Of a stretch of DNA of 64,000 bases, positions 35,210 to 44,700 are shown piece after piece (the stretch's first letter is position 1; each line of letters begins with the position of its first letter). The notes beneath the pieces are model-generated. The model saw only the letters and a program-made list of their open reading frames with translations. It ran no database searches and had not been told where the DNA came from. Source of the stretch: Chloroflexi bacterium HGW-Chloroflexi-3 (lineage in GTDB: Bacteria > Chloroflexota > Anaerolineae > Anaerolineales > Anaerolineaceae); the NCBI GenBank assembly GCA_002842045.1, contig PHBX01000002.1, forward strand, positions 248,001-312,000, written 5' to 3'. A program made the translations under genes and the position numbers.

Positions 35210-36164
35210 TTTGGGTATTCATGATTGTGAACAGAGACGACTTCAACTTAAGGGGGTCATTTTGATTGTACAGTTCCGATCGAAATTCTTTATCCAGGTT
35301 GGAAATATTTAAATAAAATTTTATATATTTTCGGAACAGAATTAAACCGCTTTCCAAGCCGTAAAACTGAATCATCAAATCAAGATGGTCGGATAATAAT
35401 TCAAGTCTTTGTTTCAAAGTTACCTGGTTCTGATCCAATCCTGAGAAAATCCATGGATTTCTAAGAGCAGCTCTCCCGATCATGACACCGTCACAATTCG
35501 TTAATTTGACAATATTTATTATGTCAGTTAACGAATTTACATCACCATTCGCCAGAACGGGGATTTTCACATTTTGTTTTATCTCGGCGATTGCATCCCA
35601 GTTTGCTTTACCCTGATAACCTTGCTTTTTTGTCCTTCCATGGACGGAGATCATGGCACAACCATAATCCTCTAATAATTTTGAAATGGATAAATAATTT
35701 AAGGATGTATCATCCCAACCTAAACGGATTTTTGCAGAAATAGGTATCGTGAGATTATTTGTTAATACCGTTAAGATTTGTTTAATTTTCTCAGGTTCTT
35801 TCAATAAACCTGCTCCAGCACCTCGGCTTGCCACCGTTTTTGCCGAACAACCCATATTAATGTCGATGAAATCGGGATTTTTTTCATATAAATATAATGC
35901 GGTTTTTAATATCCGATCTGGTGAATTATCAAATATCTGATAGGCAAATGGCCTTTGTTCCTCCGAAAATATAATTTGTTGTGGGAAAAATGGATGGTGG
36001 TTTAAGTAATCATACGCATTAATAAATTCAGAAAATATGATTCCAGGATGAAAACGTTTTATAATCTCTCTGAATGGATGATCTGTAAGGCCATCCATTG
36101 GAGCCAGAATTAAATTCGATTTGATTGGAATATTTCCAACTTTGAATACATAATCTTTTGCCAT
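35190..36164 (-). CDS. dus: tRNA-dihydrouridine synthase
   Basis: The 324-residue FMN enzyme reduces uridine to dihydrouridine in tRNA. Visible features are the N-terminal LAPMDGLTDHPFREI, the catalytic cysteine in DINMGCSAKTVASRGAGAGLL (the usual CP is CS here, but the cysteine is kept), FMN contacts SVHGRTKKQGYQGKANW and LANGDV, and DGVMIGRAALRNPWIF. It resembles DusB. The last 20 bases overlap the end of the disrupted AhpD-like gene on the other strand. Its start is 86 bases from the divergent lipoprotein gene. Confidence 0.95.
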   Translation of the reverse strand: MAKDYVFKVGNIPIKSNLILAPMDGLTDHPFREIIKRFHPGIIFSEFINAYDYLNHHPFFPQQIIFSEEQRPFAYQIFDNSPDRILKTALYLYEKNPDFIDINMGCSAKTVASRGAGAGLLKEPEKIKQILTVLTNNLTIPISAKIRLGWDDTSLNYLSISKLLEDYGCAMISVHGRTKKQGYQGKANWDAIAEIKQNVKIPVLANGDVNSLTDIINIVKLTNCDGVMIGRAALRNPWIFSGLDQNQVTLKQRLELLSDHLDLMIQFYGLESGLILFRKYIKFYLNISNLDKEFRSELYNQNDPLKLKSSLFTIMNTQISSPHF

Positions 36165-36250
36165 CTGGCTAATTTTACGCTAAATTTATAGATGGAACAA
36201 ATTTCAGACAAGATTCGTCTACAATGTAACAATAGATTTAGGAGAAAAAA

Positions 36251-37429
36251 ATGAAGAAAGTCTTTTTATATTTATTCTTGATTGGGATATTTTTGAGTCT
36301 GGCTGCTTGTAATTTAACCAAGCAATTTGGAAATCCATCCGACCCCAGTACTGTAAGCACACTTGCCATGCAGACTGTACAGGCTTTGGCAACTGAACAG
36401 GCTTTTTCAACCATGGTAGCCAATGCAACTGAGGTTTCAAATCTTCCAACCATAATTGTTGTTGAGCAGACTTCTCCAATACAAAATACACCTGTTACAC
36501 CTGAAGTCGTACAACCAACGAATACGCCATTACCTACTTTTACACAAATGCCCATGGATAAAGCTACTTTTGTAAAAGATGTAACTTATCCTGATAACAC
36601 AGTTATTGCTTCGTCAACAACCTTCAAAAAAACATGGCGATTAAAAAACGATGGACAAACTACTTGGACCGCAGATTATGAATTGATTTTTTCAAGTGGT
36701 AATGCCATGGAGGGAAATGCGACCAACAAAATTGGTGTCAATGTAAAACCTGGTGAAACCATTGATTTATCGATCGATTTAAAATCACCAACGAATCCAG
36801 GAGAATATAAAGGCGAGTGGATGTTGAGAACTCCCGGTGGAAAAATCTTCGGCGTTGGAGAAAAAGCTGACAAAGCGTTTTGGGTAATCATTAAAGTTGA
36901 AAATTATCAAAGTGAAGGTGTGCCCAGCGAAATTTATCCGCTTGATTTTGTGGCTAAAATTTGTAATGCTCAATGGAAGAGTAATTATTCGGTTGTGCGC
37001 ATTCCATGTGACACTGATAAAAGTATGACAAAAGCATATGTTGCTGTTTTATTAAAGCCTAAACTTGAAAATGGATATCTTGATGATGAAAGGACAATTC
37101 ATATGCATTTGGATGGGGAAAGCGGTAGCTGGATTCAAGGATATTATCCTGCCTTGTTGATAAAAGATGGAGCTTATTTTTCAGCCGTAGTTGGTTGTCT
37201 TGATGGAAGTAAATCCTGTAACGTGACGATAAGTTTGGAAGCACGAATTGACGGTGGAAACCCGGTAAATTTAGGGAAATGGGTAGAAACTTATGATGAG
37301 AAAATTACAAAAATTGAAATTGACTTAAGCAGTTACGCAGGAAAGAATGTAGAATTTATTCTTGGTATCAGTAATCGCTCGAACGTAATTTCGGATGTTT
37401 TCTGGCTTGCACCAAGAGTTGTGCAATAA
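36251..37429 (+). CDS. Lipoprotein with NBR1-like Ig domain
   Basis: This 392-residue exported lipoprotein has a signal peptide ending in the lipobox LAAC (about residues 17-20), a Thr/Pro-rich linker to about 100, and a domain at about 100-220. That domain has the NBR1-type Ig pattern: FVKDVTYPDNTVI, FKKTWRLKNDGQTTW, KPGETIDLSIDL, and PGEYKGEWMLRTPGGKIFGVG. The domain is frequent in surface lipoproteins of Chloroflexota. The C-terminal 170 residues form a beta-rich domain not recognised by me. Its function is probably surface binding or adhesion. The ATG follows AGGAG. A perfect terminator follows the gene. Confidence 0.85.
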   Translation: MKKVFLYLFLIGIFLSLAACNLTKQFGNPSDPSTVSTLAMQTVQALATEQAFSTMVANATEVSNLPTIIVVEQTSPIQNTPVTPEVVQPTNTPLPTFTQMPMDKATFVKDVTYPDNTVIASSTTFKKTWRLKNDGQTTWTADYELIFSSGNAMEGNATNKIGVNVKPGETIDLSIDLKSPTNPGEYKGEWMLRTPGGKIFGVGEKADKAFWVIIKVENYQSEGVPSEIYPLDFVAKICNAQWKSNYSVVRIPCDTDKSMTKAYVAVLLKPKLENGYLDDERTIHMHLDGESGSWIQGYYPALLIKDGAYFSAVVGCLDGSKSCNVTISLEARIDGGNPVNLGKWVETYDEKITKIEIDLSSYAGKNVEFILGISNRSNVISDVFWLAPRVVQ

Positions 37430-37463
37430 AAAAATATAATAATTATTACTTATTGTTAGCAAT

Positions 37464-37498
37464 AAATAGGTTGTCAAAAGAAAAATGACAACCTATTT
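37464..37498. terminator. Bidirectional terminator
   Basis: AAATAGGTTGTCA (37464-37476) pairs over 13 bp with TGACAACCTATTT (37486-37498) around a nine-base loop. It separates the lipoprotein gene from the convergent unknown gene, whose stop codon (37498-37500) overlaps the stem. Confidence 0.9.
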
Positions 37499-38385
37499 TA
37501 ATTTGGTAATGTTAAAGACATCATTTTTTGATAGTTCATTAATAGGTTATTGAAGATTTTATTGTTAGTAATTTCGAGTATTTTTGTCATTGGAATATCT
37601 AGATATTTTTTATCTGATAATAAAGTGCACCAAACCCCAAATCTTTCATCAAAATAAGGTATGTCAATTAATTGATAAATTGATCGGTCTGAGGAATCGA
37701 TTCTAACTTCAATTGGAATTACCGTTTTTTCTTTGAATAGATCTACCCAAAAATTTAATATATCGGAAAAATTTTTAAATTTTTCAACAGTTGATAAATC
37801 CTGAAAATCTGTTAACTTGAGCATTAAATCAATTCTCTGCTTTTCATCCACATTTACGTTTTCAGGTTCTAGATCTGGCATAATTAAATCAGGTTCAAGG
37901 AAAGTATAGAAAGGAGGGATATTATTATTAATGTTTGATTTCAGGTGTTCCAATGGTATTTTTGATAACGAATTACCTGAAAATGCGATCATAAAGACAC
38001 TGCTCTCAACATTTGAGTAAAAGTCAATAATTTTTCCTGTAAAGCCAGAAATGAACCAATCAAGATCTTCATCGAATATCCCATCACAAACCTTTATCCA
38101 TTTATTGAAATGAAAAAAAATTTCCCAGGAAAATTCTTTGAAAAAAATCAAGTTTTTTCTGATCGCTCTTTTATTTTCAACAGAAATATAACTCCCAATA
38201 TCAATTGTGAATTGAGATTGAAAAAATAATAATCCTTGTTTAATTAAATGATTTTGATCAGGAATTGATGAATTTGTTGGAATCGAGAAATAAAATGAAT
38301 CAACTTGTGGGAAATTATTAATAATTGAATCAGGATTTAATAGATTTCTTATACTTTCGTTGATTGTTAGTAAAACTACTTTCAT
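37498..38385 (-). CDS. Protein of unknown function
   Basis: This 295-residue soluble protein is not recognised. It is rich in aromatic residues, Ile and Asn, has no signal peptide, membrane segment or catalytic motif, and is predicted alpha/beta. The region around VIPIEVRIDSSDRSIYQLIDIPYFDERFGVWCTLLSD (about 225-262) looks like a beta meander. The start is the ATG at 38385. It stands alone on the minus strand between two plus-strand genes, with its stop inside a shared terminator. Coding potential is supported by length and the absence of a long overlapping frame. Confidence 0.65.
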   Translation of the reverse strand: MKVVLLTINESIRNLLNPDSIINNFPQVDSFYFSIPTNSSIPDQNHLIKQGLLFFQSQFTIDIGSYISVENKRAIRKNLIFFKEFSWEIFFHFNKWIKVCDGIFDEDLDWFISGFTGKIIDFYSNVESSVFMIAFSGNSLSKIPLEHLKSNINNNIPPFYTFLEPDLIMPDLEPENVNVDEKQRIDLMLKLTDFQDLSTVEKFKNFSDILNFWVDLFKEKTVIPIEVRIDSSDRSIYQLIDIPYFDERFGVWCTLLSDKKYLDIPMTKILEITNNKIFNNLLMNYQKMMSLTLPN

Positions 38386-38537
38386 TAATTGTACCGATCA
38401 AAAATATTCGATTGAATAAGCTTATTTTTAATTTTACATTGAGATGGAAATAGTGATACCTTCTATATGATATTCACAGCGTGGGCTTATTCTGGTAAAA
38501 ATAAATGTAGTAGAAATTCAGAGAAAATGGAGTTTGA

Positions 38538-38984
38538 ATGTCAAAACAAGTTCAGAAAACGATCAAAAAGAAAAAGAACAATAATATTTGGCTCTTTTTA
38601 GGTGGGTTAATTATCATTGCCTTAGCTGTAATCATTGGGTTTTCACAGAACACAGCAGAAACGAATACAATGCCACTAGAAGTCAGTGTGGAAAATGCAT
38701 ATCAAATGCGTGAAAATGGGGCATTTGTGCTGGATGTGCGAGAACTCAGCGAATGGGAAGACGGACACATCCCAGATGCGACATTAATACCTTTGGGACA
38801 GTTAGAAAGTCGTATGGATGAAATTCCAAAAGATCAAGAGGTATTAATTGTTTGTAGGTCCGGGAATAGGAGCGCACAAGCGCGAGACATTCTTTACAAT
38901 GCTGGTTTCACAACCATTACAAGTATGGCAGGTGGGATGAATCAATGGATTGCAAAATCCTATGAAGTGGAATTCGGTCAGTAA
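38538..38984 (+). CDS. Membrane-anchored rhodanese-like protein
   Basis: The 148-residue protein has an N-terminal Lys-rich stretch, one membrane segment (about 18-36) and a single rhodanese domain. The domain shows VLDVRELSEWEDGHIPDATLIPLGQL and the active-site loop VCRSGNRSAQA with the catalytic Cys. The domain would face outward. Such proteins transfer sulfane sulfur or act as binding modules; no sulfur-pathway gene adjoins it. A TGGAG ribosome site precedes the ATG. A 17-bp inverted repeat lies downstream. Confidence 0.92.
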   Translation: MSKQVQKTIKKKKNNNIWLFLGGLIIIALAVIIGFSQNTAETNTMPLEVSVENAYQMRENGAFVLDVRELSEWEDGHIPDATLIPLGQLESRMDEIPKDQEVLIVCRSGNRSAQARDILYNAGFTTITSMAGGMNQWIAKSYEVEFGQ

Positions 38985-39005
38985 AATTAATTATTTATTT
39001 TCTTA

Positions 39006-39046
39006 AATAAATGGTTCTATAATATAAGCTTATAGAACCATTTATT
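39006..39046 (+). terminator. Inverted repeat after the rhodanese gene
   Basis: AATAAATGGTTCTATAA (39006-39022) and TTATAGAACCATTTATT (39030-39046) form a perfect 17-bp stem with a seven-base loop. The repeat lies between the rhodanese gene and ppk2. It lacks a separate T-tract, so it could be a terminator or a leader structure for ppk2. Confidence 0.65.
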
Positions 39047-39068
39047 ATCTGGAAGGAAGAGGTGGGGC

Positions 39069-39872
39069 ATGAGTAAATATCGGGTAAAACCAGGACAAAA
39101 AATAAACCTCAATGATTGGGATCCAGATGATAAATCTGAATGGCCAGAGGGTAAAAAAGAAGCGAAGGAAGTGTTTATAGAAATTAACAAAGAATTGGAG
39201 TCTCTCCAAGAACTTTTGTATGCTGAAAATAAACACAAGATATTGATTGTGTTACAGGCAATGGATACTGGGGGAAAGGATGGGGTCATTAGAGCAGTTT
39301 TTGATGGTGTTAACCCTGCCGGCGTGCGCGTAGCCAGTTTTAAAGTCCCAACTGAACAAGAATTATCACATGATTTCTTGTGGCGGATTCATAAACAAGC
39401 ACCTGGAAAGGGCGAAATGGTAATTTTCAATAGAAGTCACTACGAAGATGTGCTTGTGGTTCGTGTACATAATCTTGTTCCTCAAAAGGTATGGGAAAAG
39501 AGATTTGAACATATCAATAATTTTGAAAAATTATTAGCAGATGAAGGAACAACTATTATAAAATTTTTCCTGCATATCTCGAAAGATGAGCAAAAAGAAA
39601 GACTTCAGGAAAGATTAGATATTCCTGAAAAACAATGGAAATTTTCTTCTGGGGATTTAAAAGAACGTTTGTTGTGGGAAGATTACTCCAGGGCATTTGA
39701 AGACGTTTTGTATAAAACTTCCACTTCACATGCACCCTGGTATATCATTCCAGCCAACCGGAATTGGTATCGGAATTGGCTTATCAGCGCAATTCTTGTG
39801 GATGAGTTGAAATCACTGAAAATGAAGTATCCTGAACCGGAAGAGGATTTGAGCAAGATAAAAATTGTTTAA
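39069..39872 (+). CDS. ppk2: Polyphosphate kinase 2 family protein
   Basis: This 267-residue enzyme of the PPK2 family transfers phosphate between polyphosphate and nucleotides. Walker A-like AMDTGGKDGVIRAVFDGVNP is at about 65-84. The lid-region MVIFNRSHYEDVLVVRVH and the WKFSSGDLKERLLWEDY and PWYIIPANRNWYRNW segments are all typical. Single-domain enzymes of this length favour nucleotide mono- or diphosphate phosphorylation. A GGAAGGAAGAGG ribosome site precedes the ATG. It converges on the inorganic pyrophosphatase gene across a terminator. Confidence 0.95.
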   Translation: MSKYRVKPGQKINLNDWDPDDKSEWPEGKKEAKEVFIEINKELESLQELLYAENKHKILIVLQAMDTGGKDGVIRAVFDGVNPAGVRVASFKVPTEQELSHDFLWRIHKQAPGKGEMVIFNRSHYEDVLVVRVHNLVPQKVWEKRFEHINNFEKLLADEGTTIIKFFLHISKDEQKERLQERLDIPEKQWKFSSGDLKERLLWEDYSRAFEDVLYKTSTSHAPWYIIPANRNWYRNWLISAILVDELKSLKMKYPEPEEDLSKIKIV

Positions 39873-39874
39873 TA

Positions 39875-39915
39875 AAAAAGGAGATAATATTCATTAATTT
39901 ATTGGCTCCTTTTTT
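39875..39915. terminator. Terminator between ppk2 and ppa
   Basis: AAAAAAGGAG (39875-39884) pairs with CTCCTTTTTT (39906-39915) over a 21-base loop. The A and T runs serve as U-tracts on both strands between convergent genes. Confidence 0.75.
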
Positions 39916-39926
39916 TCTATAAAAAA

Positions 39927-40538
39927 TTAGTTCCCGAACATTTCTTCATAATCCTTCATAGCAGCCTCGACTACCTTCCATGCTTGTTCAGCACCAAAAA
40001 CTCCCGCAATGAATGTGGAGTCTTCCTTGCCAGGAATCAACTTGTATGTGCTGAAATAATGTAATAGTCTATCTATCAAAACCTGGGGAATATCCGATAA
40101 ATCATGTGCGTTTTGCCAGAAGTAATCATTAAACAAAATTGCAATTATTTTATCGTCTGCTTCGCCATCATCTATCATCTGAATCCCGCCAATAACCCGG
40201 GCAGTTAAAATAATCTCAGATTTTGTAATGGGTCTTTCGCTGATCACACAAATATCCAATGGATCGCCATCACCCTTTGTCGATTTCGGTGAAAGTTGAT
40301 GGACTCTGTTTCCACAATAGGTTCTTGGAATAAACCCATATAATGAGGGGGGTTGAGATGATGATCTTTGAGGACGGTCTACCCTCAAATATCCTGTCAC
40401 TTTATCTACTTCATATTTAACTAAATCAAATGATGAAAGTTCAATAAAAGCATTTACTTCTTTTGGGGGATTTGGACCTGTTTCTAAACCATGCCAGGGA
40501 TGAGGTCTCCAACGATAAAATGGATTTGGAAAATTCAA
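39927..40538 (-). CDS. ppa: Soluble inorganic pyrophosphatase, family I
   Basis: The 203-residue cytosolic enzyme hydrolyses pyrophosphate. It keeps the family signature GDGDPLDICV with metal-binding aspartates, the upstream YGFIPRTYCG segment, and DDGEADDKIIAI, which contains the second metal and substrate-binding Asp/Lys cluster. It is a little longer than Escherichia coli Ppa because of an N-terminal extension of about 25 residues. The window also encodes a membrane pyrophosphatase, so the cell has both a dissipating and an energy-conserving route for pyrophosphate. Confidence 0.96.
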   Translation of the reverse strand: MNFPNPFYRWRPHPWHGLETGPNPPKEVNAFIELSSFDLVKYEVDKVTGYLRVDRPQRSSSQPPSLYGFIPRTYCGNRVHQLSPKSTKGDGDPLDICVISERPITKSEIILTARVIGGIQMIDDGEADDKIIAILFNDYFWQNAHDLSDIPQVLIDRLLHYFSTYKLIPGKEDSTFIAGVFGAEQAWKVVEAAMKDYEEMFGN

Positions 40539-40653
40539 AATTTCCTCCGACTTGTTATCTTTTTAATTTATTATAAACTGTTCTAATGAAAAATCGCTAT
40601 GGTATGAAAGACTTTACAAGTAACTTAATTCGGAATAGAACAGAAAAAAATAA

Positions 40654-40659
40654 TATAAT
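40654..40659 (+). promoter_or_regulatory. -10 box of the PadR-type regulator gene
   Basis: TATAAT ends nine bases before the ATG at 40669, giving a predicted transcript start near 40666 and a leader of about three bases. No good -35 box was seen. A GTG at 40663 would lie before the predicted start of the mRNA. Confidence 0.4.
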
Positions 40660-40668
40660 TAGGTGAAA

Positions 40669-41196
40669 ATGAGCCCTCGAACAAAAATTGAAAGCAAGCT
40701 ATATTTAGCCCTATTGGGTTTTTTCATTGATAAACCAGGTTATGGGTATGAACTCTATAAATATATTTCAAGTGAAACATCCTTTTTTAAGATCTGGTAC
40801 TTAAAGCAGAGCCAATTTTATGCATTTTTGGAAAGATTATTTCATGAAGGCTTTCTTTCTCAAAATTTGATTGAAGGTGACCAATATCCAGATCGAAAGT
40901 TATTTACGATTACAGAAGCTGGAATACACCAATTAGAAAGTTGGATCATCACTCCTGTAAAACATGGTCGAGAAATGAGGCAAGAATTTATTGCTAAATT
41001 ATTTATTGCTCAGAACACTTACAAGGATAAAATTATGTTGCTGGTGGACAACCAAATGAGCGTTTGCCACCAATGGCTTAAAGAACAAGATATTTTTCTT
41101 AATGATGAGAAAGATCATTTTCAGATTCTTTTAATTGATTATCGAAAAAAACAGATTCAAGCAATGGTGGAGTGGTTGAAACAGATTAATTTTTAA
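40669..41196 (+). CDS. PadR-family transcription regulator
   Basis: This 175-residue regulator has a winged helix in residues 10-95. The signature segments are LYLALLGFFIDKPGYGYELYKYI, YAFLERLFHEGFLSQ, and the wing region YPDRKLFTITEAGIHQLESWI, all typical of PadR. The C-terminal helical half (about 105-175) is the dimerisation domain of the longer PadR/Vir type. The ligand and targets are unknown; neighbours are ppa (divergent) and ndk (convergent). The message is nearly leaderless if the -10 box at 40654 is used. Confidence 0.9.
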   Translation: MSPRTKIESKLYLALLGFFIDKPGYGYELYKYISSETSFFKIWYLKQSQFYAFLERLFHEGFLSQNLIEGDQYPDRKLFTITEAGIHQLESWIITPVKHGREMRQEFIAKLFIAQNTYKDKIMLLVDNQMSVCHQWLKEQDIFLNDEKDHFQILLIDYRKKQIQAMVEWLKQINF

Positions 41197-41245
41197 CCAA
41201 ACGTTATCGGCAAATTCTGATCAAAAAAATTTCCAAAAATTGTAA

Positions 41246-41282
41246 AAAGAGGTTGACTATTTTTTTTAGAGTCAACCTCTTT
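41246..41282. terminator. Bidirectional terminator between padR-type gene and ndk
   Basis: AAAGAGGTTGACT (41246-41258) and AGTCAACCTCTTT (41270-41282) form a perfect 13-bp stem with an 11-base T-rich loop, between two convergent genes. Confidence 0.92.
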
Positions 41283-41292
41283 ACAGAATTTT

Positions 41293-41748
41293 CTAATTAT
41301 CTCCAATCACCCAATCTTCATCCGCCTTTATCCAATTAACGATTTCACTCCCGTCAAACCAAAGTGAAATTTCACTTTCGGCATTTTCTGGAGAGTCGGA
41401 TGCATGAGTAAGATTTCTACTAATTCTTGATGCAAAATCATGACGGATCGTCCCTGGTTCTGCTTTAAGCGGGTCAGTAAGTCCCATAGTCTGTCGAACC
41501 GCTTGCACAGCAAAAGGTCCTTCAAATACCATAGCCATCACGGGTGCAGCAGTAATATATTTGATCAGACCATCATAAAATGGCTTTCCTTGATGAACAG
41601 TGTAATGTTTTTCAGCAAGACTTACAGGTACTTGTAGGAACTTTGCAGCTACTAATTTAAGGCCGCGTTTCTCAAGCCTCGCCAGAATCTCCCCAATCAA
41701 TCCGCGTTGAACTCCATCTGGTTTCACCAGAACAAAAGTTTTTTCCAA
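41293..41748 (-). CDS. ndk: Nucleoside diphosphate kinase
   Basis: The 151-residue enzyme transfers gamma-phosphate between nucleoside tri- and diphosphates through a phosphohistidine. Signature segments are TFVLVKPDGVQRGLIGEI, HYTVHQGKPFYDGLI, and RNLTHASDSPENAESEI, whose His is the phospho-acceptor. I start it at the TTG at 41748, five bases after a perfect GGAGGT; that gives the normal family N-terminus. It follows the acidic TPR gene by 19 bases and is likely in its operon. Length is normal. Confidence 0.97.
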   Translation of the reverse strand: MEKTFVLVKPDGVQRGLIGEILARLEKRGLKLVAAKFLQVPVSLAEKHYTVHQGKPFYDGLIKYITAAPVMAMVFEGPFAVQAVRQTMGLTDPLKAEPGTIRHDFASRISRNLTHASDSPENAESEISLWFDGSEIVNWIKADEDWVIGDN

Positions 41749-41767
41749 TATATACCTCCGATGAAAA

Positions 41768-44700
41768 TTATAATAATAAATCTTCAGCTTTTGAATATGC
41801 GTCAAGCGCATTCTGAAGTTGATTATTTTTTAAATATGCATCACCCAAGGCTTGCCATAAATTTATATCAATAGGATAGTGGTGATTTAAGGCAATCTGG
41901 ATGTTTTCTATAATTGTATCCAATTCAAAACCTTCACGAATTAATGGATCAAATAGATTGATTGCTTCTTCAAGATTTCCACTATAAAGGAATTTATTAG
42001 CAGTTTCCAATCCATCGAATCTGTTTTCTTTGACCTTTACAGGTTGGGTATCTTCAATCTCCTCTTCCAACTGAGGAATATTCTCTTGCTCATCAATCAT
42101 TCTTTCCTGTATATTCTCAGTGGTTTCAATTATTTGATCTTGCGGTGATGAACTATCCACGATGATTTCAAATTTCTGGTCTTCTAAATCAGAAATTTCT
42201 TCAGAAACTACACCTTCTTCTGGGTAAGCCGAAGATAATTCCTCTCCCTCTTCTAATGAAATATCATCCTTGGTGGTCAATTCAGAAATTAATTCCTCGG
42301 ATTCAACATCTTCAATTTCCTGTTCGGGAATTTCAATTTGAGTCTCAACAGCATCAATTTCTACCTGGGAAGTAAATTCTTCCAAATCTTCTTCAGTTTC
42401 AATATCGGAGAATTTTTCATCCAGAAGCGGTTCTTCATCGATTAATTCTGACAAAGTACCATTAGAACCATTAATTTCTAAATCTAGTTCCTCAACAAAA
42501 GATTCTGGTTGTTTTTCAACAACATCAGTTTCCAATTCTTCAAAAAGATTTTCAAAATCATGAAGTTTTTCTTTTTCATGGTCCATATCACCTGAGATTT
42601 TAACTTTATTATCTTTTAATGAACCCAGGAATTCTGTTGAAGAAATACCTTCCAGGGTTTGTGAGGTCTCCTGGGATTGAATCTCGTCTGTTTCGATCTC
42701 TAATTCTTTCAACCAACTAGGAGTGGTATCCAGTTCATCGCTTACATCTTGCATTAGTTTCGATTCTTCGAATATCCATTCTGGAGGAGTTTCACCTCGT
42801 TCTTCAGGCTTACTCAAAAGGGTTTCCTCTTCGGCTCCTTGTTTCAAAGCTAATCCCTCCATCCAAGCCAAAGCAGATTCCAATTCATCATCTTCTTCCT
42901 CGATTTCAGGTTGTTCTTCTTCAACTAATGCTTCTGCCTTTTCAACTTCCAGGGAAGAGAATTCAGGGTCAGGAACGATATCTTCTAATTTTTGGTCTTC
43001 AATTTGAGAAATTAAACCTTCTTCAGAATCGGTAATTGGTTGAATTTCCTCAAATGTTTCTTCAAAATTTTCAATTTCCAAAGCGGATAATTCTATTTCA
43101 GTGTTCACATCTTCGGTTATTAGTTCTTCTGTTGAAGAAAGAAATTCATCTTCAATTAATTCAGAAAGTGTCTCTTCCATAAAAGTTTCTTCATCATTTT
43201 CAGCGATTCCTTCAAAATCTAAGGTATTATCTATCGTAATTGAATGATCCTTGGTTTCGTCAAAGCTGATTTTTATATCATCCAATTCACTTTCGAGGTT
43301 TTTATCTGAAATTGATAACCAGTCTGGTAAAGAACTCGCATTGTCAACGGACCCAAATGGAGATTGCTCACCTTCTTCATCGATCACCAATTTTATCCAA
43401 TCAGGAATTTCCTCTTTTTTATTTTCTTCTAAAAATTCTTTTTCTGAATCTTCTTTATTTTCATCTAATACTAATGAATTTAACCATTCATCATCCATTG
43501 AAAGAGCTGATTCATTCTCTTCTGTTTCTATTTCTTCAAGTTCATTTATAATTTGATCTAATGAATGTAAATTAATCTCTTCTTCATTTTCTATCTCTTC
43601 TTCTATTTCAGAAATATTTTCAAATTTCGGTGATTTTGGGACTTCTACATTGTCTAATTGTTCATCATCAGTAGATAAATCTTTTATCCAGTCCAATTCA
43701 TCATCAAATTTCTCTTCGGAGTCTAATTTTTCTGCTGATTCAAAATTTGTTTCCCTTTCATTCTCGTTCAATGACATCGAAGAAAAATCGAATCCTTGTA
43801 ATGTATTATCTAATGAGGAATCTTTTTCTTCAATGAATTCATTTTCCCAACTTACTTCTGCCTCACTTCTAATTAATGCGGATTTATCTTTTTCTAAGTT
43901 GTCAAATAAATCCTCCAGATTTTTGACTTCAAATTCATCAGCCTCTGCTGGAATATTAATACTAATTTCTGAAGGGGCAATTTTCTGCAACCATCCTGGA
44001 ATTTCTGCAGGTTGAATTTCATCCTCGTCTTCATCATCTTTTACGCGATCCCCGATTGAATTGTCAACTTCGCTGCTTAAAATCTCATCTTCATCAGGAA
44101 GAATTGGCGGGATCGTGTTACCTTTTTCAAGGTCATCATCTTCTTCTTTTGAAACCTCCCAACCTGCATCTTTAATCCAATCTGGAATTTCCTTGTTTTC
44201 ATCACTATCATCAGTTGGAAAAGCAATTTCACTCATTTCATTTTGCGGTTCATTGAGGTTAAATATATCTTCCCGACTTTCACCTGTGGTTGGAAGCTCA
44301 GTTTCATCTTCACTTTCTTCAGCGATTGTTTCTATTGGTTGTCTAACAGTATCGTCAAGCCAGTTCGAAAAATCTTCCTGACTTTCAGCTATGGTGGAAG
44401 GCTCAGTTTCATCTCCACTTTCCACAGCCATTGTTTCCTTCGGTTGCCTAACCGTATTTTCAAGCCAGTTCGAAAAATCTTCGCCGCTGTCAATTTCATG
44501 ATCCAAGGCAAACCCTATTGATTGTGCCCAGTCTGGCTGGTCATCAACAATTACACTTGGATCCCAATCTAATAAATCCATCATAATATGTGAATCGGTG
44601 ACATCGGCAGTAGCTAATGACTTTTCATTAATAAATTGAAAATATGGATCCATATCAATTACTCTTTGGCGAAAAATCTTTTCGTCTTCTTCTCTTGCAG

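Noticed and set aside
44265..44495. CRISPR-like repeat array
   Set aside because: Only two to three degenerate copies, in frame inside a coding region, without unique spacers of regular size. It is a protein-level repeat.
42723..44521. Several Ser-rich open frames on the plus strand
   Set aside because: They are antisense images of the Glu/Asp-rich codons of the acidic TPR gene (GAA/GAT read as TTC/ATC/TCT), lack ribosome sites and look like low-complexity Ser/Phe.
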